Of a stretch of DNA of 13,418 nucleotides, positions 5,872 through 12,341 are shown in pieces. This stretch comes from Oscillospiraceae bacterium (GTDB lineage: Bacteria; Bacillota; Clostridia; Oscillospirales; Oscillospiraceae). The DNA lies in contig JAQXJQ010000133.1 in assembly GCA_029009035.1 (NCBI GenBank), positions 1-13,418 on the forward strand, written 5' to 3'. Below the pieces are notes generated by a model. That model did no database searches. It saw nothing but the letters and a program-made list of their open reading frames with translations, and was not told the DNA's origin. Each line of letters begins with the position of its first letter. Position 1 is the first letter of the stretch. The position numbers and the translations under genes are program-made.

Positions 5872-8526
5872 TCAATGGCACTCCGCCCAGGTCATTCCGA
5901 TCCTGGCGTCCGCCACAAGGGGCACGGACAGGGCGGCCACGCCCTCCATCTCCTCTTTCAGAAGCTCGCGCACCCGCTCTCCTTCGGACTGGAGACATTC
6001 CACAATGAGTTCGTCGTGGACCTGAAGCACCAGTCTTGCCTCCAGCTTTTCCTCCCGCAGGCGGCGGTCAACCCGGATCATGGCCAGCTTGATGATGTCG
6101 GCGGCGGTGCCCTGAATGGGCATATTGAGGGCCACCCGCTCCCCGAAGGAGCGCAGATTGAAGTTGGAGGACTTCAGCTCCGGCAGCCAGCGGCGCCGGC
6201 CGTACAGGGTGGACACATACCCGTCGCTCTTTCCCTGCTCCACCACCCGGTCCATATAGGCGCGCACACCGGAATAGTGCTCAAAATATCGGTTCATATA
6301 CTCCTTCGCCTCCGCCATGGACACATGGAGGTCGTCGGACAGGGCAAAGGCGGAGATGCCGTAGACGATGCCGAAATTCACCGCCTTGGCGGCGCGGCGC
6401 ATATCCGATGTGACCTCCTCCGGCTCCACCCCAAATACCTGGGCCGCGGTGGCGGTGTGGATGTCCGCGTCATGGAGGAAGCCGTCGATCATCTCTTTGT
6501 CCCCGGAGATGTGGGCCAGCAGGCGCAGTTCGATCTGGGAGTAGTCGGCGTCCACCAGCACATGGCCCTCGGCTGCGCCGAACATACGGCGCATCTCCGC
6601 CCCCAGAGCGGTGCGCACGGGGATGTTCTGCAGGTTGGGTTCGGCGGAGCTGAGCCGCCCGGTGGCGGTCACCGTATTCTGGAAGCTGGTGCGGATGCGC
6701 CCGTCGGGGCAGATCACCTTGCCCAGTCCCTCCACATAGGTGGAGTTCAGCTTGCTCAGCTGGCGGTACTCCAGAATGTGGCCGATGATCTCGTGGTGGG
6801 GGCGCAGCTTTTCCAGCACCTCGGCGTTGGTGGAGTAGCCGGTCTTGGTCTTTTTTACCGGAGGAAGCCCCAGCTTTTCAAAGAGGATGTGCCCCAGCTG
6901 CTTGGGGGAGAGGATGTTGAACTTCTCCCCCGCCAGCCGGTAGATCTTCTCCTCGGAGGCGTGGATGCCCTCGGTGAGCATGACGCCGAACTCCGCCAGC
7001 GCCTTTCTGTCCACCCGCACCCCCGCCTGCTCCATGCGGGCCAGCACCGGGCACAGGGGCAGCTCGATGTCCAGCAGCAGAGAGAGCATCCCCAGCTCCT
7101 CCAGCTTTTTCCGCTGTTCTTCATAGAGCAGCTCCACCAGCGCGGTGTGGCTGAGCCACGCCGCCATGGGCGCCGCGGGGTCGGAGAGGGGCTGAAACGC
7201 GTCCCGGCGGCAATAGGCCTCCGGCTTTGCCGTCTGAAAATTGAAGTAGGAGACAGACAGCTTGTCCAGCTCATAGCTGCCGTCGGTGGGGGCAAGGAGG
7301 TAGGCGCCCAGCGCCGTATCGAACACGAATCCGTCAAGGGACAGGCCCTCCGCCAGCAGACGGGCCATCAGGGGCTTGCAGTCATGGGTGACCTTTTTGA
7401 TCTCCCCGGAGAAGAACCGCCGCAGGAAATCGTTGTAGCCCTCCAGCCTGTCCGCCAGAAAGACCGCCGCCTGTCCGCGGTCGGCGTCGCCGTACTCCAC
7501 CGCCACGCCGTCCAGCTCAGGCAGAGCCACAAAGGAGACATGGTCACGCAGCGCAAACGCGTCCAGCAGCTCCTCCATCCGCGCCCGGTGGGTGACCGCT
7601 TCGCTCTCACAGGTACCCGTTTCCTTTTCCTGCTGCACCACACCGCCGCTTTCGGCGTGCAGGCCCAGCTTGTCAATGAGCTTGGAGAACTCCAGCCGCA
7701 GCAGCAGGTCATAGAGGGCCTTGTCATCCCGCCTGCCGTTCACCGTATCCTCCGCCCGGAACTCCATGGGCGCCTCACAGCGGATGGTGGCAAGGTCATA
7801 GCTCATCCGGGCGTCCGCCTCCCCCTCGGCCAGCTTTTTCAAAGCGGCGGGTCTGGCGTCCACCTTGTCCAGGTTGGCGTACAGGTCGTCAATGGAGGGG
7901 TACTGGGCCAGCAGGGCCACGGCGGTCTTCTCCCCGATGCCCTTGACTCCGGGGATGTTGTCGGAGGCGTCCCCCATGAGGGCCTTCAGGTCGATCATGT
8001 GGATGGGGTCGAAGCCGTACTCCTCCCGGAAGCGCTCCGCGGTCATATCCCGGGTGGTGGTCTGCCCCATGCGGGTGGTCACCAGCTTTACCCTGGTGTG
8101 CGCCGAGATGAGCTGCAGGGAGTCCTTATCGCCGGTGACGATGACGGTCTCTCCCCCAGCCTCGGCGTTGATGCGGGCCATGGTGCCCAGCAGATCGTCG
8201 GCCTCCCAACCCTCCAGCTCATAGCGGCGGATGCCCATGGCGTCCAGCAGCTGCTTCAAAACCGGCATCTGCACCGCCAGCTCCTCCGGCATCCCCTTGC
8301 GCTGGGCCTTGTAGCCCTCGTAGGCCAGATGGCGGAAGGTGGGCGCTTTCAGATCGAAGGCCACCGCCAGACCCTCGGGCTTTTCCTCGTCCAGCAGCTT
8401 GAGCAGAATATTCAGAAAGCCGAATATGGCGTTGGTGGGCAGACCGTCCCGTGTGGACAAGTTCTGGCTCACGCCGTAAAAGGCCCGATTGACAATCGAA
8501 TTGCCGTCGATGACCATCAGTTTCAC
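5872..8526 (-). CDS. polA: DNA polymerase I
   Basis: This repair and Okazaki-fragment polymerase is 884 residues, of usual length. The 5'-3' flap exonuclease domain occupies about 1-290, with Asp7 in Asp-Gly-Asn-Ser. A vestigial 3'-5' exonuclease domain follows (about 300-460). The Asp-Thr-Glu motif is replaced by Ala-Leu-Pro-Glu-Leu, so proofreading is predicted absent, as in B. subtilis and Taq enzymes. The polymerase domain has motif A with D661-Y-S-Q-I-E666, motif B with K714, F718 and Y722, and motif C H837-D838-E839. Phe at 718 predicts discrimination against dideoxynucleotides. The start is GTG, with AGGAGG 8 bases upstream. An ATG four bases earlier is out of frame and meets TGA at once. 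It is the first gene of a five-gene operon with a strong promoter. Confidence 0.98.
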   Translation of the reverse strand: MKLMVIDGNSIVNRAFYGVSQNLSTRDGLPTNAIFGFLNILLKLLDEEKPEGLAVAFDLKAPTFRHLAYEGYKAQRKGMPEELAVQMPVLKQLLDAMGIRRYELEGWEADDLLGTMARINAEAGGETVIVTGDKDSLQLISAHTRVKLVTTRMGQTTTRDMTAERFREEYGFDPIHMIDLKALMGDASDNIPGVKGIGEKTAVALLAQYPSIDDLYANLDKVDARPAALKKLAEGEADARMSYDLATIRCEAPMEFRAEDTVNGRRDDKALYDLLLRLEFSKLIDKLGLHAESGGVVQQEKETGTCESEAVTHRARMEELLDAFALRDHVSFVALPELDGVAVEYGDADRGQAAVFLADRLEGYNDFLRRFFSGEIKKVTHDCKPLMARLLAEGLSLDGFVFDTALGAYLLAPTDGSYELDKLSVSYFNFQTAKPEAYCRRDAFQPLSDPAAPMAAWLSHTALVELLYEEQRKKLEELGMLSLLLDIELPLCPVLARMEQAGVRVDRKALAEFGVMLTEGIHASEEKIYRLAGEKFNILSPKQLGHILFEKLGLPPVKKTKTGYSTNAEVLEKLRPHHEIIGHILEYRQLSKLNSTYVEGLGKVICPDGRIRTSFQNTVTATGRLSSAEPNLQNIPVRTALGAEMRRMFGAAEGHVLVDADYSQIELRLLAHISGDKEMIDGFLHDADIHTATAAQVFGVEPEEVTSDMRRAAKAVNFGIVYGISAFALSDDLHVSMAEAKEYMNRYFEHYSGVRAYMDRVVEQGKSDGYVSTLYGRRRWLPELKSSNFNLRSFGERVALNMPIQGTAADIIKLAMIRVDRRLREEKLEARLVLQVHDELIVECLQSEGERVRELLKEEMEGVAALSVPLVADARIGMTWAECH

Positions 8527-8558
8527 ATCCGTGACCTCCTCATACTATTTCAGTTTAT

Positions 8559-8587
8559 ATTATACCATTTTCTCCCCTCCGAGGCAA
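8559..8587 (-). promoter_or_regulatory. Sigma-A promoter of the polA operon
   Basis: Read on the minus strand, TTGCCT (8582-8587) and a perfect TATAAT (8559-8564) are 17 bases apart, with TGG before the -10. It lies 32 bases upstream of the polA GTG and is the only good promoter seen for the polA-to-tsaD series. Confidence 0.8.
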
Positions 8588-8668
8588 CAGAAAAGCCCGC
8601 AAAATGCACCCTTCTCCCTTTTCTCCGCCAAGTCCGTCGGTTCAACAAATTCCGCCCGCGCAATGGGT

Positions 8669-8674
8669 TATAAT
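8669..8674 (+). promoter_or_regulatory. Possible -10 element upstream of spoIIAA
   Basis: TATAAT is present 30 bases before the spoIIAA ATG, but no good -35 sits 16-18 bases upstream. I found no clear sigma-H motif (AGGA..GAAT) or clean Spo0A box, although B. subtilis spoIIA uses sigma-H and Spo0A. The promoter type is undecided. The rest of 8588-8704 shows nothing else. Confidence 0.35.
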
Positions 8675-8704
8675 TCCCCAAACGACTGTTTTGGAGGACA
8701 AGTT

Positions 8705-9010
8705 ATGCCTATTACCATTTCCGGCAGCGAAGGCGCCGTCACCATGCTCCTGAGCGGGGAGATCGACCACCACGGGGCCAGAGTCATGATGGGTGAGCTG
8801 GAGGAGGCCATCGCCGCCCTGCTGCCCCGCCGCCTGACCCTGGACCTGTCCGGCGTCACTTTTATGGACAGTTCCGGCATCGCCGTGCTGCTCCGCGCCC
8901 AAAAGCGGATGCGCGCCCTGGGCGGCACGGTTCAGGTCACCGCAGTCCCCCCGCAGCCCCGCAGAGTTCTGGACGCCGCCGGCATGGGGCGGCTCATCCC
9001 CATCAAATAA
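8705..9010 (+). CDS. spoIIAA: Anti-sigma F factor antagonist SpoIIAA
   Basis: This is a 101-residue STAS-domain protein. Unphosphorylated SpoIIAA binds SpoIIAB and frees sigma F in the forespore; SpoIIAB inactivates it by phosphorylation, and SpoIIE reactivates it. The phosphorylation site Met-Asp-Ser-Ser-Gly is at 54-58; S56 corresponds to Ser58 of B. subtilis. The Leu-Asp-Leu-Ser strand precedes it. The reading frame is open further upstream, but the ATG at 8705 has GGAGG at 8693-8697, 7 bases away, and gives the family length. It is the first gene of the spoIIA operon, 13 bases before spoIIAB. dacF, which precedes it in B. subtilis, is absent; polA is divergent instead. Confidence 0.95.
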   Translation: MPITISGSEGAVTMLLSGEIDHHGARVMMGELEEAIAALLPRRLTLDLSGVTFMDSSGIAVLLRAQKRMRALGGTVQVTAVPPQPRRVLDAAGMGRLIPIK

Positions 9011-9023
9011 GGAGGGTTACATA

Positions 9024-9467
9024 GTGAAAACGCTGGATCAGATCACCGTCACATTTACCTCGCGCTCCGCCAACGAGGGCTTCGCCCGCACCGCCGCCGC
9101 CTGCTTTGCCGCACGGCTGGACCCCAATCTGGAGGAGCTGGCCGACATCAAGACCGCCGTCAGCGAGGCAGTCACCAATGCCATCGTCCACGCCTACCCT
9201 GACAGTCTGGGCAAGATCACCATGCGCCTGCGCCTGCTGGAGGGCGGGGTACTGGAGGTGCAGATCCGCGACAGCGGCGTGGGCATTCCCGACATCGAGC
9301 AGGCCCGCACCCCCCTCTTCACCACCGGCAGCGAGGAGCGCTCCGGCATGGGCTTCACCATCATGGAGAGCTTTATGGACGGCCTCACCGTCCGCTCCAA
9401 GCCGGGCAGGGGCACCACCGTCACCATGCGCAAGCGCATCGCCCGCAGAGCGGGCGCGGGGCTGTGA
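9024..9467 (+). CDS. spoIIAB: Anti-sigma F factor / serine kinase SpoIIAB
   Basis: This is a 147-residue GHKL-fold protein. It holds sigma F inactive in the ATP-bound state and phosphorylates SpoIIAA. The N-box Glu-Ala-Val-Thr-Asn-Ala is at 48-53, with catalytic E48 and Mg-ligand N52. The G1 box Asp-Ser-Gly-Val-Gly-Ile is at 83-88. The ATP lid Pro-Leu-Phe-Thr-Thr and the G2 region Gly-Met-Gly-Phe (108-111) are intact. Arg22, in the position of B. subtilis Arg20 that contacts sigma F, is kept. The start is GTG with GGAGG at 9011-9015, 8 bases upstream. Its stop overlaps the sigF start in GTGA, so the two are translationally coupled and made in balanced amounts. Confidence 0.96.
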   Translation: MKTLDQITVTFTSRSANEGFARTAAACFAARLDPNLEELADIKTAVSEAVTNAIVHAYPDSLGKITMRLRLLEGGVLEVQIRDSGVGIPDIEQARTPLFTTGSEERSGMGFTIMESFMDGLTVRSKPGRGTTVTMRKRIARRAGAGL

Positions 9468-10180
9468 GCGCCCCCGAGACCCTCACCCTGCTGGAAGCCG
9501 CCCGAGAGGGCGACAACGACGCCTGCGAGCAGCTTTTGCTGGACAACAGCGGCCTAATCTGGTCGGTGGCCAGACGGTACTACGGCCGGGGCGTGGACCC
9601 CGAGGACCTGTATCAGCTGGGCTGTCTGGGCTTTCTCAAGGCAGTGCGGGGGTTTGACCCCGGTTACGGCACCCAGTTTTCCACCTACGCCGTGCCCAAG
9701 ATCGCCGGTGAGATCCGCCGTTTCCTCCGGGATGACGGCGCCGTCAAGGTCAGCCGCAGCGTGAAGGAGCGGGCGCTGAGCCTCCGCCAGGCCCGCGGCG
9801 ACCTGTCCCAGCAGCTGGGGCGGGAACCCACGGTGAGCGAGCTTGCCCGCTTCACCGGGCTGGAAGCGGAGGAGATCGCCGCCGCCGACGCCGCTGTGCA
9901 GAGCGTGGCCTCCTTCCAGAGCGAGAGCGGAGAGGACGGCTTCACCCTGGAGTCCGTACTGGGCAGCGCGGGGATCGAGGAGGAGCTGGTGGAGCAGCTC
10001 ACCCTCCGGCAGGCCATCGGGGAGCTTCCCCAGCGGGAGCAGATGGTCATTCTCCTGCGCTTCTACCGCGGATTTACCCAGGACCGTGCCGCCCGGGTGC
10101 TGGGGGTGAGCCAGGTGCAGGTCTCCCGCATTGAGCGGCGGGCCATCGCCCACCTCCGGGAGGCACTGAGCGGAGAATAG
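9464..10180 (+). CDS. sigF: RNA polymerase sigma-F factor (SpoIIAC)
   Basis: This is the first forespore-specific sigma factor, 238 residues. Region 2 (about 29-92) includes the core-binding Asp-Leu-Tyr-Gln-Leu-Gly (48-53) and the -10 reading stretch ending in a Val-Pro-Lys-Ile-Ala-Gly-Glu-Ile helix. The Asp-Asp-Gly-Ala-Val-Lys-Val-Ser-Arg segment (90-98) is typical of the sigma F/G group. Region 3 spans about 105-170. Region 4 (about 183-236) has the helix-turn-helix Leu-Gly-Val-Ser-Gln-Val-Gln-Val-Ser-Arg for the -35. Sigma G is the main alternative, but the position after spoIIAA-spoIIAB settles it as sigma F. The start is GTG, 4 bases overlapping spoIIAB. After its stop comes only a weak CCCC-AAGA-GGGG hairpin (10207-10218) followed by TTTT. 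Confidence 0.96.
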   Translation: MSAPETLTLLEAAREGDNDACEQLLLDNSGLIWSVARRYYGRGVDPEDLYQLGCLGFLKAVRGFDPGYGTQFSTYAVPKIAGEIRRFLRDDGAVKVSRSVKERALSLRQARGDLSQQLGREPTVSELARFTGLEAEEIAAADAAVQSVASFQSESGEDGFTLESVLGSAGIEEELVEQLTLRQAIGELPQREQMVILLRFYRGFTQDRAARVLGVSQVQVSRIERRAIAHLREALSGE

Positions 10181-10219
10181 ACGTCCTCCCCATCCTCCCC
10201 AAAGTTCCCCAAGAGGGGC

Positions 10220-10248
10220 TTGCATTTTCCCTCTCCTTGGAATAAAAT
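10220..10248 (+). promoter_or_regulatory. Sigma-A promoter of the 11-residue-repeat gene
   Basis: TTGCAT (10220-10225) and TAAAAT (10243-10248) have 17-base spacing, 31 bases before the ATG. This suggests expression independent of the sporulation operon upstream. Confidence 0.65.
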
Positions 10249-10279
10249 GAGCTTACAACAAGAACAAGGAGGAATTACC

Positions 10280-10645
10280 ATGGCATTTGATCTGAACAGT
10301 CTGAAGGCCAAGGCCAAGGAGCTCACCGACACCGGTATGTCCAAGGCCAGGGAGCTGACCGATACCGGCATGGCCAAGGCCCGCGAGCTGACCGAGATCA
10401 GCAAGCTGAAGGTGCAGAATGTGTCCGAGCAGGACGAGATCCGCAGAGCTTACATGGAGCTGGGCAAGCTCTACTACGCTCAGCACGCCGACGCCCCCGA
10501 GGAGGGCTATGCCGAGCTGTGCGCCAAGGTAACCGAGGCCAACGCCAAGATCGCCTACAACAACGAGCGCATTGCCGACATCAAGGCCGCCGGCAACCTG
10601 TCCGACGACGATCTCCCCGCCGACAGCGACAGCACGGAGCTGTAA
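10280..10645 (+). CDS. Small helical protein with three 11-residue tandem repeats
   Basis: This is a 121-residue protein that I do not recognise as a characterised family. Residues 11-43 form three tandem 11-residue units of the pattern Lys-Ala-Arg-Glu-Leu-Thr-Asp-Thr-Gly-Met-Ala, also visible as 33-base DNA repeats at 10310-10408. Such charged amphipathic 11-mers are known in lipid-surface-binding proteins. The middle (about 44-110) looks like a coiled coil with a conserved-looking Tyr-Met-Glu-Leu-Gly-Lys-Leu-Tyr-Tyr. The end is very acidic. Short proteins of similar layout are common in clostridia, with unknown role. The start is ATG with AAGGAGG 7-8 bases upstream; the open frame further upstream lacks a ribosome site and crosses the promoter. 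It has its own promoter and a strong terminator. There is no signal peptide or membrane segment. Confidence 0.8.
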   Translation: MAFDLNSLKAKAKELTDTGMSKARELTDTGMAKARELTEISKLKVQNVSEQDEIRRAYMELGKLYYAQHADAPEEGYAELCAKVTEANAKIAYNNERIADIKAAGNLSDDDLPADSDSTEL

Positions 10646-10661
10646 GCTCACCCATGCGCAC

Positions 10662-10704
10662 AAAAAGCCCACTGCAGAGCACGCGCTCTGCAGCGGGCTT
10701 TTTT
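10662..10704. terminator. Bidirectional intrinsic terminator between the repeat gene and recR
   Basis: The stem pairs 10662-10680 with 10685-10703, with one A/C mismatch and an ACGC loop. It has AAAAA on the left and TTTTTT on the right, so it gives a U-run on both strands. It ends the plus-strand repeat gene and the convergent minus-strand rpe-recR transcript, which stops translation at 10713. Confidence 0.9.
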
Positions 10705-10712
10705 CGTTGTCT

Positions 10713-11315
10713 TTACATTTCCCTGCGCCCCTCCAGTGCGCGGCCGAGGGTGGCCTCATCGGCAAACTCCAGATGACTGCCCACAGGGATCCCGTAGGCC
10801 AGGCGGGTCACCTTCACCCCGAAGGGCTTCACCAGCCGGGAGAGGTACATGGCGGTGGTCTCCCCCTCCGTGTCCGGGTTGGTGGCCATGATGACTTCGC
10901 TGACGCCGCCGGCGGAGATACGCTCCATGAGCTGGCTGATGCGCAGATCGTCCGGCCCCACATGATTCATGGGGGAGATCACACCGTGGAGCACATGGTA
11001 CACCCCCCGGTACTCCCGGGCGCGCTCCATGGCCACCACATCCTTGGGGTCCGCCACCACACAGATGACGCTCCGGTCTCTCCGGGCGGAGGAGCACAGG
11101 GCGCAGGGGCCGCTCCCCTGGGTGAGATTTTGGCAGACCGGGCAGAACCCGATGGAAGCCTTGGCGTCCAGCAGCGCCTGAGCGAAGGCCTTCGCCCGCT
11201 CCTCCGGCTGACCCAGAATGTAAAACGCCAGCCGCTGGGCGCTTTTCCGGCCAACGCCGGGCAATTTTGCAAACTGCTCCACCAGATTTTCAAGAGCAGG
11301 GGGAAAAAAGTCCAT
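10713..11315 (-). CDS. recR: Recombination mediator protein RecR
   Basis: This is a 200-residue RecFOR-pathway protein that helps load RecA at gaps. The helix-hairpin-helix Leu-Pro-Gly-Val-Gly-Arg-Lys-Ser is at 18-25. The C4 zinc finger is C58, C61, C71 and C74. A Toprim domain follows from about 80, with Val-Val-Ala-Asp-Pro at 86-90 and the acidic Thr-Asn-Pro-Asp-Thr-Glu-Gly-Glu stretch, then the C-terminal Walker-B-like Tyr-Gly-Ile-Pro-Val-Gly. Length and order are normal. The ATG has GGAGGG about 6 bases upstream. It lies 26 bases after rpe on the same strand and is probably co-transcribed. The usual dnaX-ybaB-recR partners are not next to it, which is a little unusual. Confidence 0.97.
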   Translation of the reverse strand: MDFFPPALENLVEQFAKLPGVGRKSAQRLAFYILGQPEERAKAFAQALLDAKASIGFCPVCQNLTQGSGPCALCSSARRDRSVICVVADPKDVVAMERAREYRGVYHVLHGVISPMNHVGPDDLRISQLMERISAGGVSEVIMATNPDTEGETTAMYLSRLVKPFGVKVTRLAYGIPVGSHLEFADEATLGRALEGRREM

Positions 11316-11341
11316 GGGACACCCTCCGTTACTTCCGCGCC

Positions 11342-11986
11342 TTACACGCGCAGAGTCTCAATGGCCAGCTCGATGTCCGGCGCGCCGTAGACCGAGGAGC
11401 CCGCCACCAGCACATTGGCGCCGGCGGCCACCACCTGCTTGGCGGTCTCGGGATTGATGCCGCCGTCCACCTCCAGATCGCAGGCGGGGTTGTACTTGTT
11501 GATGATCTCACGCACCTGACGGATGGTCTCCAGCTGATGGGTCATAAAGGCCTGTCCGCCGAAGCCCGGCTCCACGGTCATCACCAGCACCATGTCCAGC
11601 TGCTCGATGTAGGGCAGGACAGCCTGGGCGGAGGTGATGGGACGCAGGGCCACCGCCTTCTTCACGCCGTTGGCCTCCATGGCCTTCAGCGCCTCGGCGA
11701 TGCGGGTGGGGTGATCGGCCTCCAGATGGACGGAAAGCAGGTCGGCGCCGGCGTTGCAGAAGGCGTCAATATAGCGCACGGGCTTTTCGATCATCAGGTG
11801 GACATCAAGAAACATATCGGTGTGCTTGCGGATGGACTTGACCACCGGCACGCCGATGGTGATATTGGGCACGAACGCGCCGTCCATCACATCCACGTGG
11901 ACCATGTCCGCCGTGCGGATGCGGTGGATGTCGCGCTCCAGATTACAAAAATCAGCAGAGAGAATAGAAGGCGCAATTTTGATCAT
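11342..11986 (-). CDS. rpe: Ribulose-phosphate 3-epimerase
   Basis: This enzyme interconverts D-ribulose 5-phosphate and D-xylulose 5-phosphate in the pentose phosphate pathway. It is a 214-residue TIM barrel. Metal ligands in family positions are H30 and D32 (His-Val-Asp-Val-Met-Asp-Gly), H63 (Asp-Val-His-Leu-Met) and D174 (Val-Asp-Gly-Gly-Ile-Asn); D32 and D174 are the usual acid-base pair. Phosphate binding is seen in Glu-Pro-Gly-Phe-Gly-Gly (139-144) and Ala-Gly-Ser-Ser-Val (about 195-199). The usual Leu-Asn-Pro is Leu-Arg-Pro (114-116). The reading frame is open 74 codons further upstream, but that stretch is structured leader. The ATG at 11984-11986 with AAGGAAGAG starts the conserved Ile-Ala-Pro-Ser-Ile. 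It is the first gene of rpe-recR. Confidence 0.96.
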   Translation of the reverse strand: MIKIAPSILSADFCNLERDIHRIRTADMVHVDVMDGAFVPNITIGVPVVKSIRKHTDMFLDVHLMIEKPVRYIDAFCNAGADLLSVHLEADHPTRIAEALKAMEANGVKKAVALRPITSAQAVLPYIEQLDMVLVMTVEPGFGGQAFMTHQLETIRQVREIINKYNPACDLEVDGGINPETAKQVVAAGANVLVAGSSVYGAPDIELAIETLRV

Positions 11987-12217
11987 GGTTTCTCTTCCTT
12001 CCTCAAAATACAGAAAAATTCCGTCGAAGCAGCCGGGCACCGCCACGCACTCCGGCGCACCGCAGGCCCGTCCCAAGCATAGGATACGGCAAGCGGAGGT
12101 CGCCGCCGGAGCGCCGGAACGCTTCCCCGCTCCCACACATTCGGCGCGTCCGTGCCGGCGTGCCGCACCTGTATAGCCATACGGCGGGAAGTTCCCGCCG
12201 TATGGCAATGTGTTTTC
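11987..12217 (-). ncRNA. Long, strongly structured 5' leader of rpe (candidate cis-regulatory RNA)
   Basis: From the promoter below, transcription should begin near 12217, leaving a leader of about 230 nt before rpe. A 13-bp perfect hairpin (12176-12188/12194-12206) lies at its 5' end. A 7-bp helix, 12207-12213 with 12135-12141, starts at the very next base and encloses that hairpin plus a second GC-rich segment. A third hairpin pairs 12108-12113 with 12128-12133 and 12116-12119 with 12123-12126 around a CGC loop. A T-rich stretch follows before the ribosome site. I do not recognise a known riboswitch class. It may be a cis-regulator, a separate small RNA, or simply a GC-rich spacer. No protein is supported here. 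Confidence 0.45.
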
Positions 12218-12223
12218 TTCCCT

Positions 12224-12252
12224 ATTCTAACCCAAAGGCTGTCATAAGTCAA
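12224..12252 (-). promoter_or_regulatory. Sigma-A promoter of rpe-recR
   Basis: Read on the minus strand, TTGACT (12247-12252) and TAGAAT (12224-12229) have a 17-base spacer. It is back-to-back with the telA promoter: only 11 bases separate the two -35 elements. Confidence 0.8.
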
Positions 12253-12263
12253 TCGCAAGAGCC

Positions 12264-12292
12264 TTGACATACCGGAGGGCCCAGAGTAAAAT
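12264..12292 (+). promoter_or_regulatory. Sigma-A promoter of the TelA-family gene
   Basis: A perfect TTGACA (12264-12269) and TAAAAT (12287-12292) have a 17-base spacer, about 50 bases before the ATG. The leader between them shows no notable structure. Confidence 0.8.
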
Positions 12293-12341
12293 GTACATAA
12301 TACGATGGGAAAATTGTGACCGCAGACAGGAGGAATTTGAC

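Noticed and set aside
5650..8673. 1007-residue plus-strand reading frame opposite polA
   Set aside because: It lies wholly antisense to a gene with all polymerase motifs. It has low-complexity His/Gly/Leu composition, typical of the opposite strand of GC-rich genes, and no ribosome site.
11987..12208. 74-codon N-terminal extension of rpe
   Set aside because: Rpe proteins start at the Ile-Ala-Pro-Ser-Ile strand. The extension is Cys/Gly/Arg-rich, folds as RNA hairpins, and the inner ATG has a ribosome site.
11983..12270. 95-residue minus-strand frame across the rpe leader
   Set aside because: Its start codon lies upstream of the rpe -35 element, so the promoter seen would not transcribe it. 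No motif is recognised.
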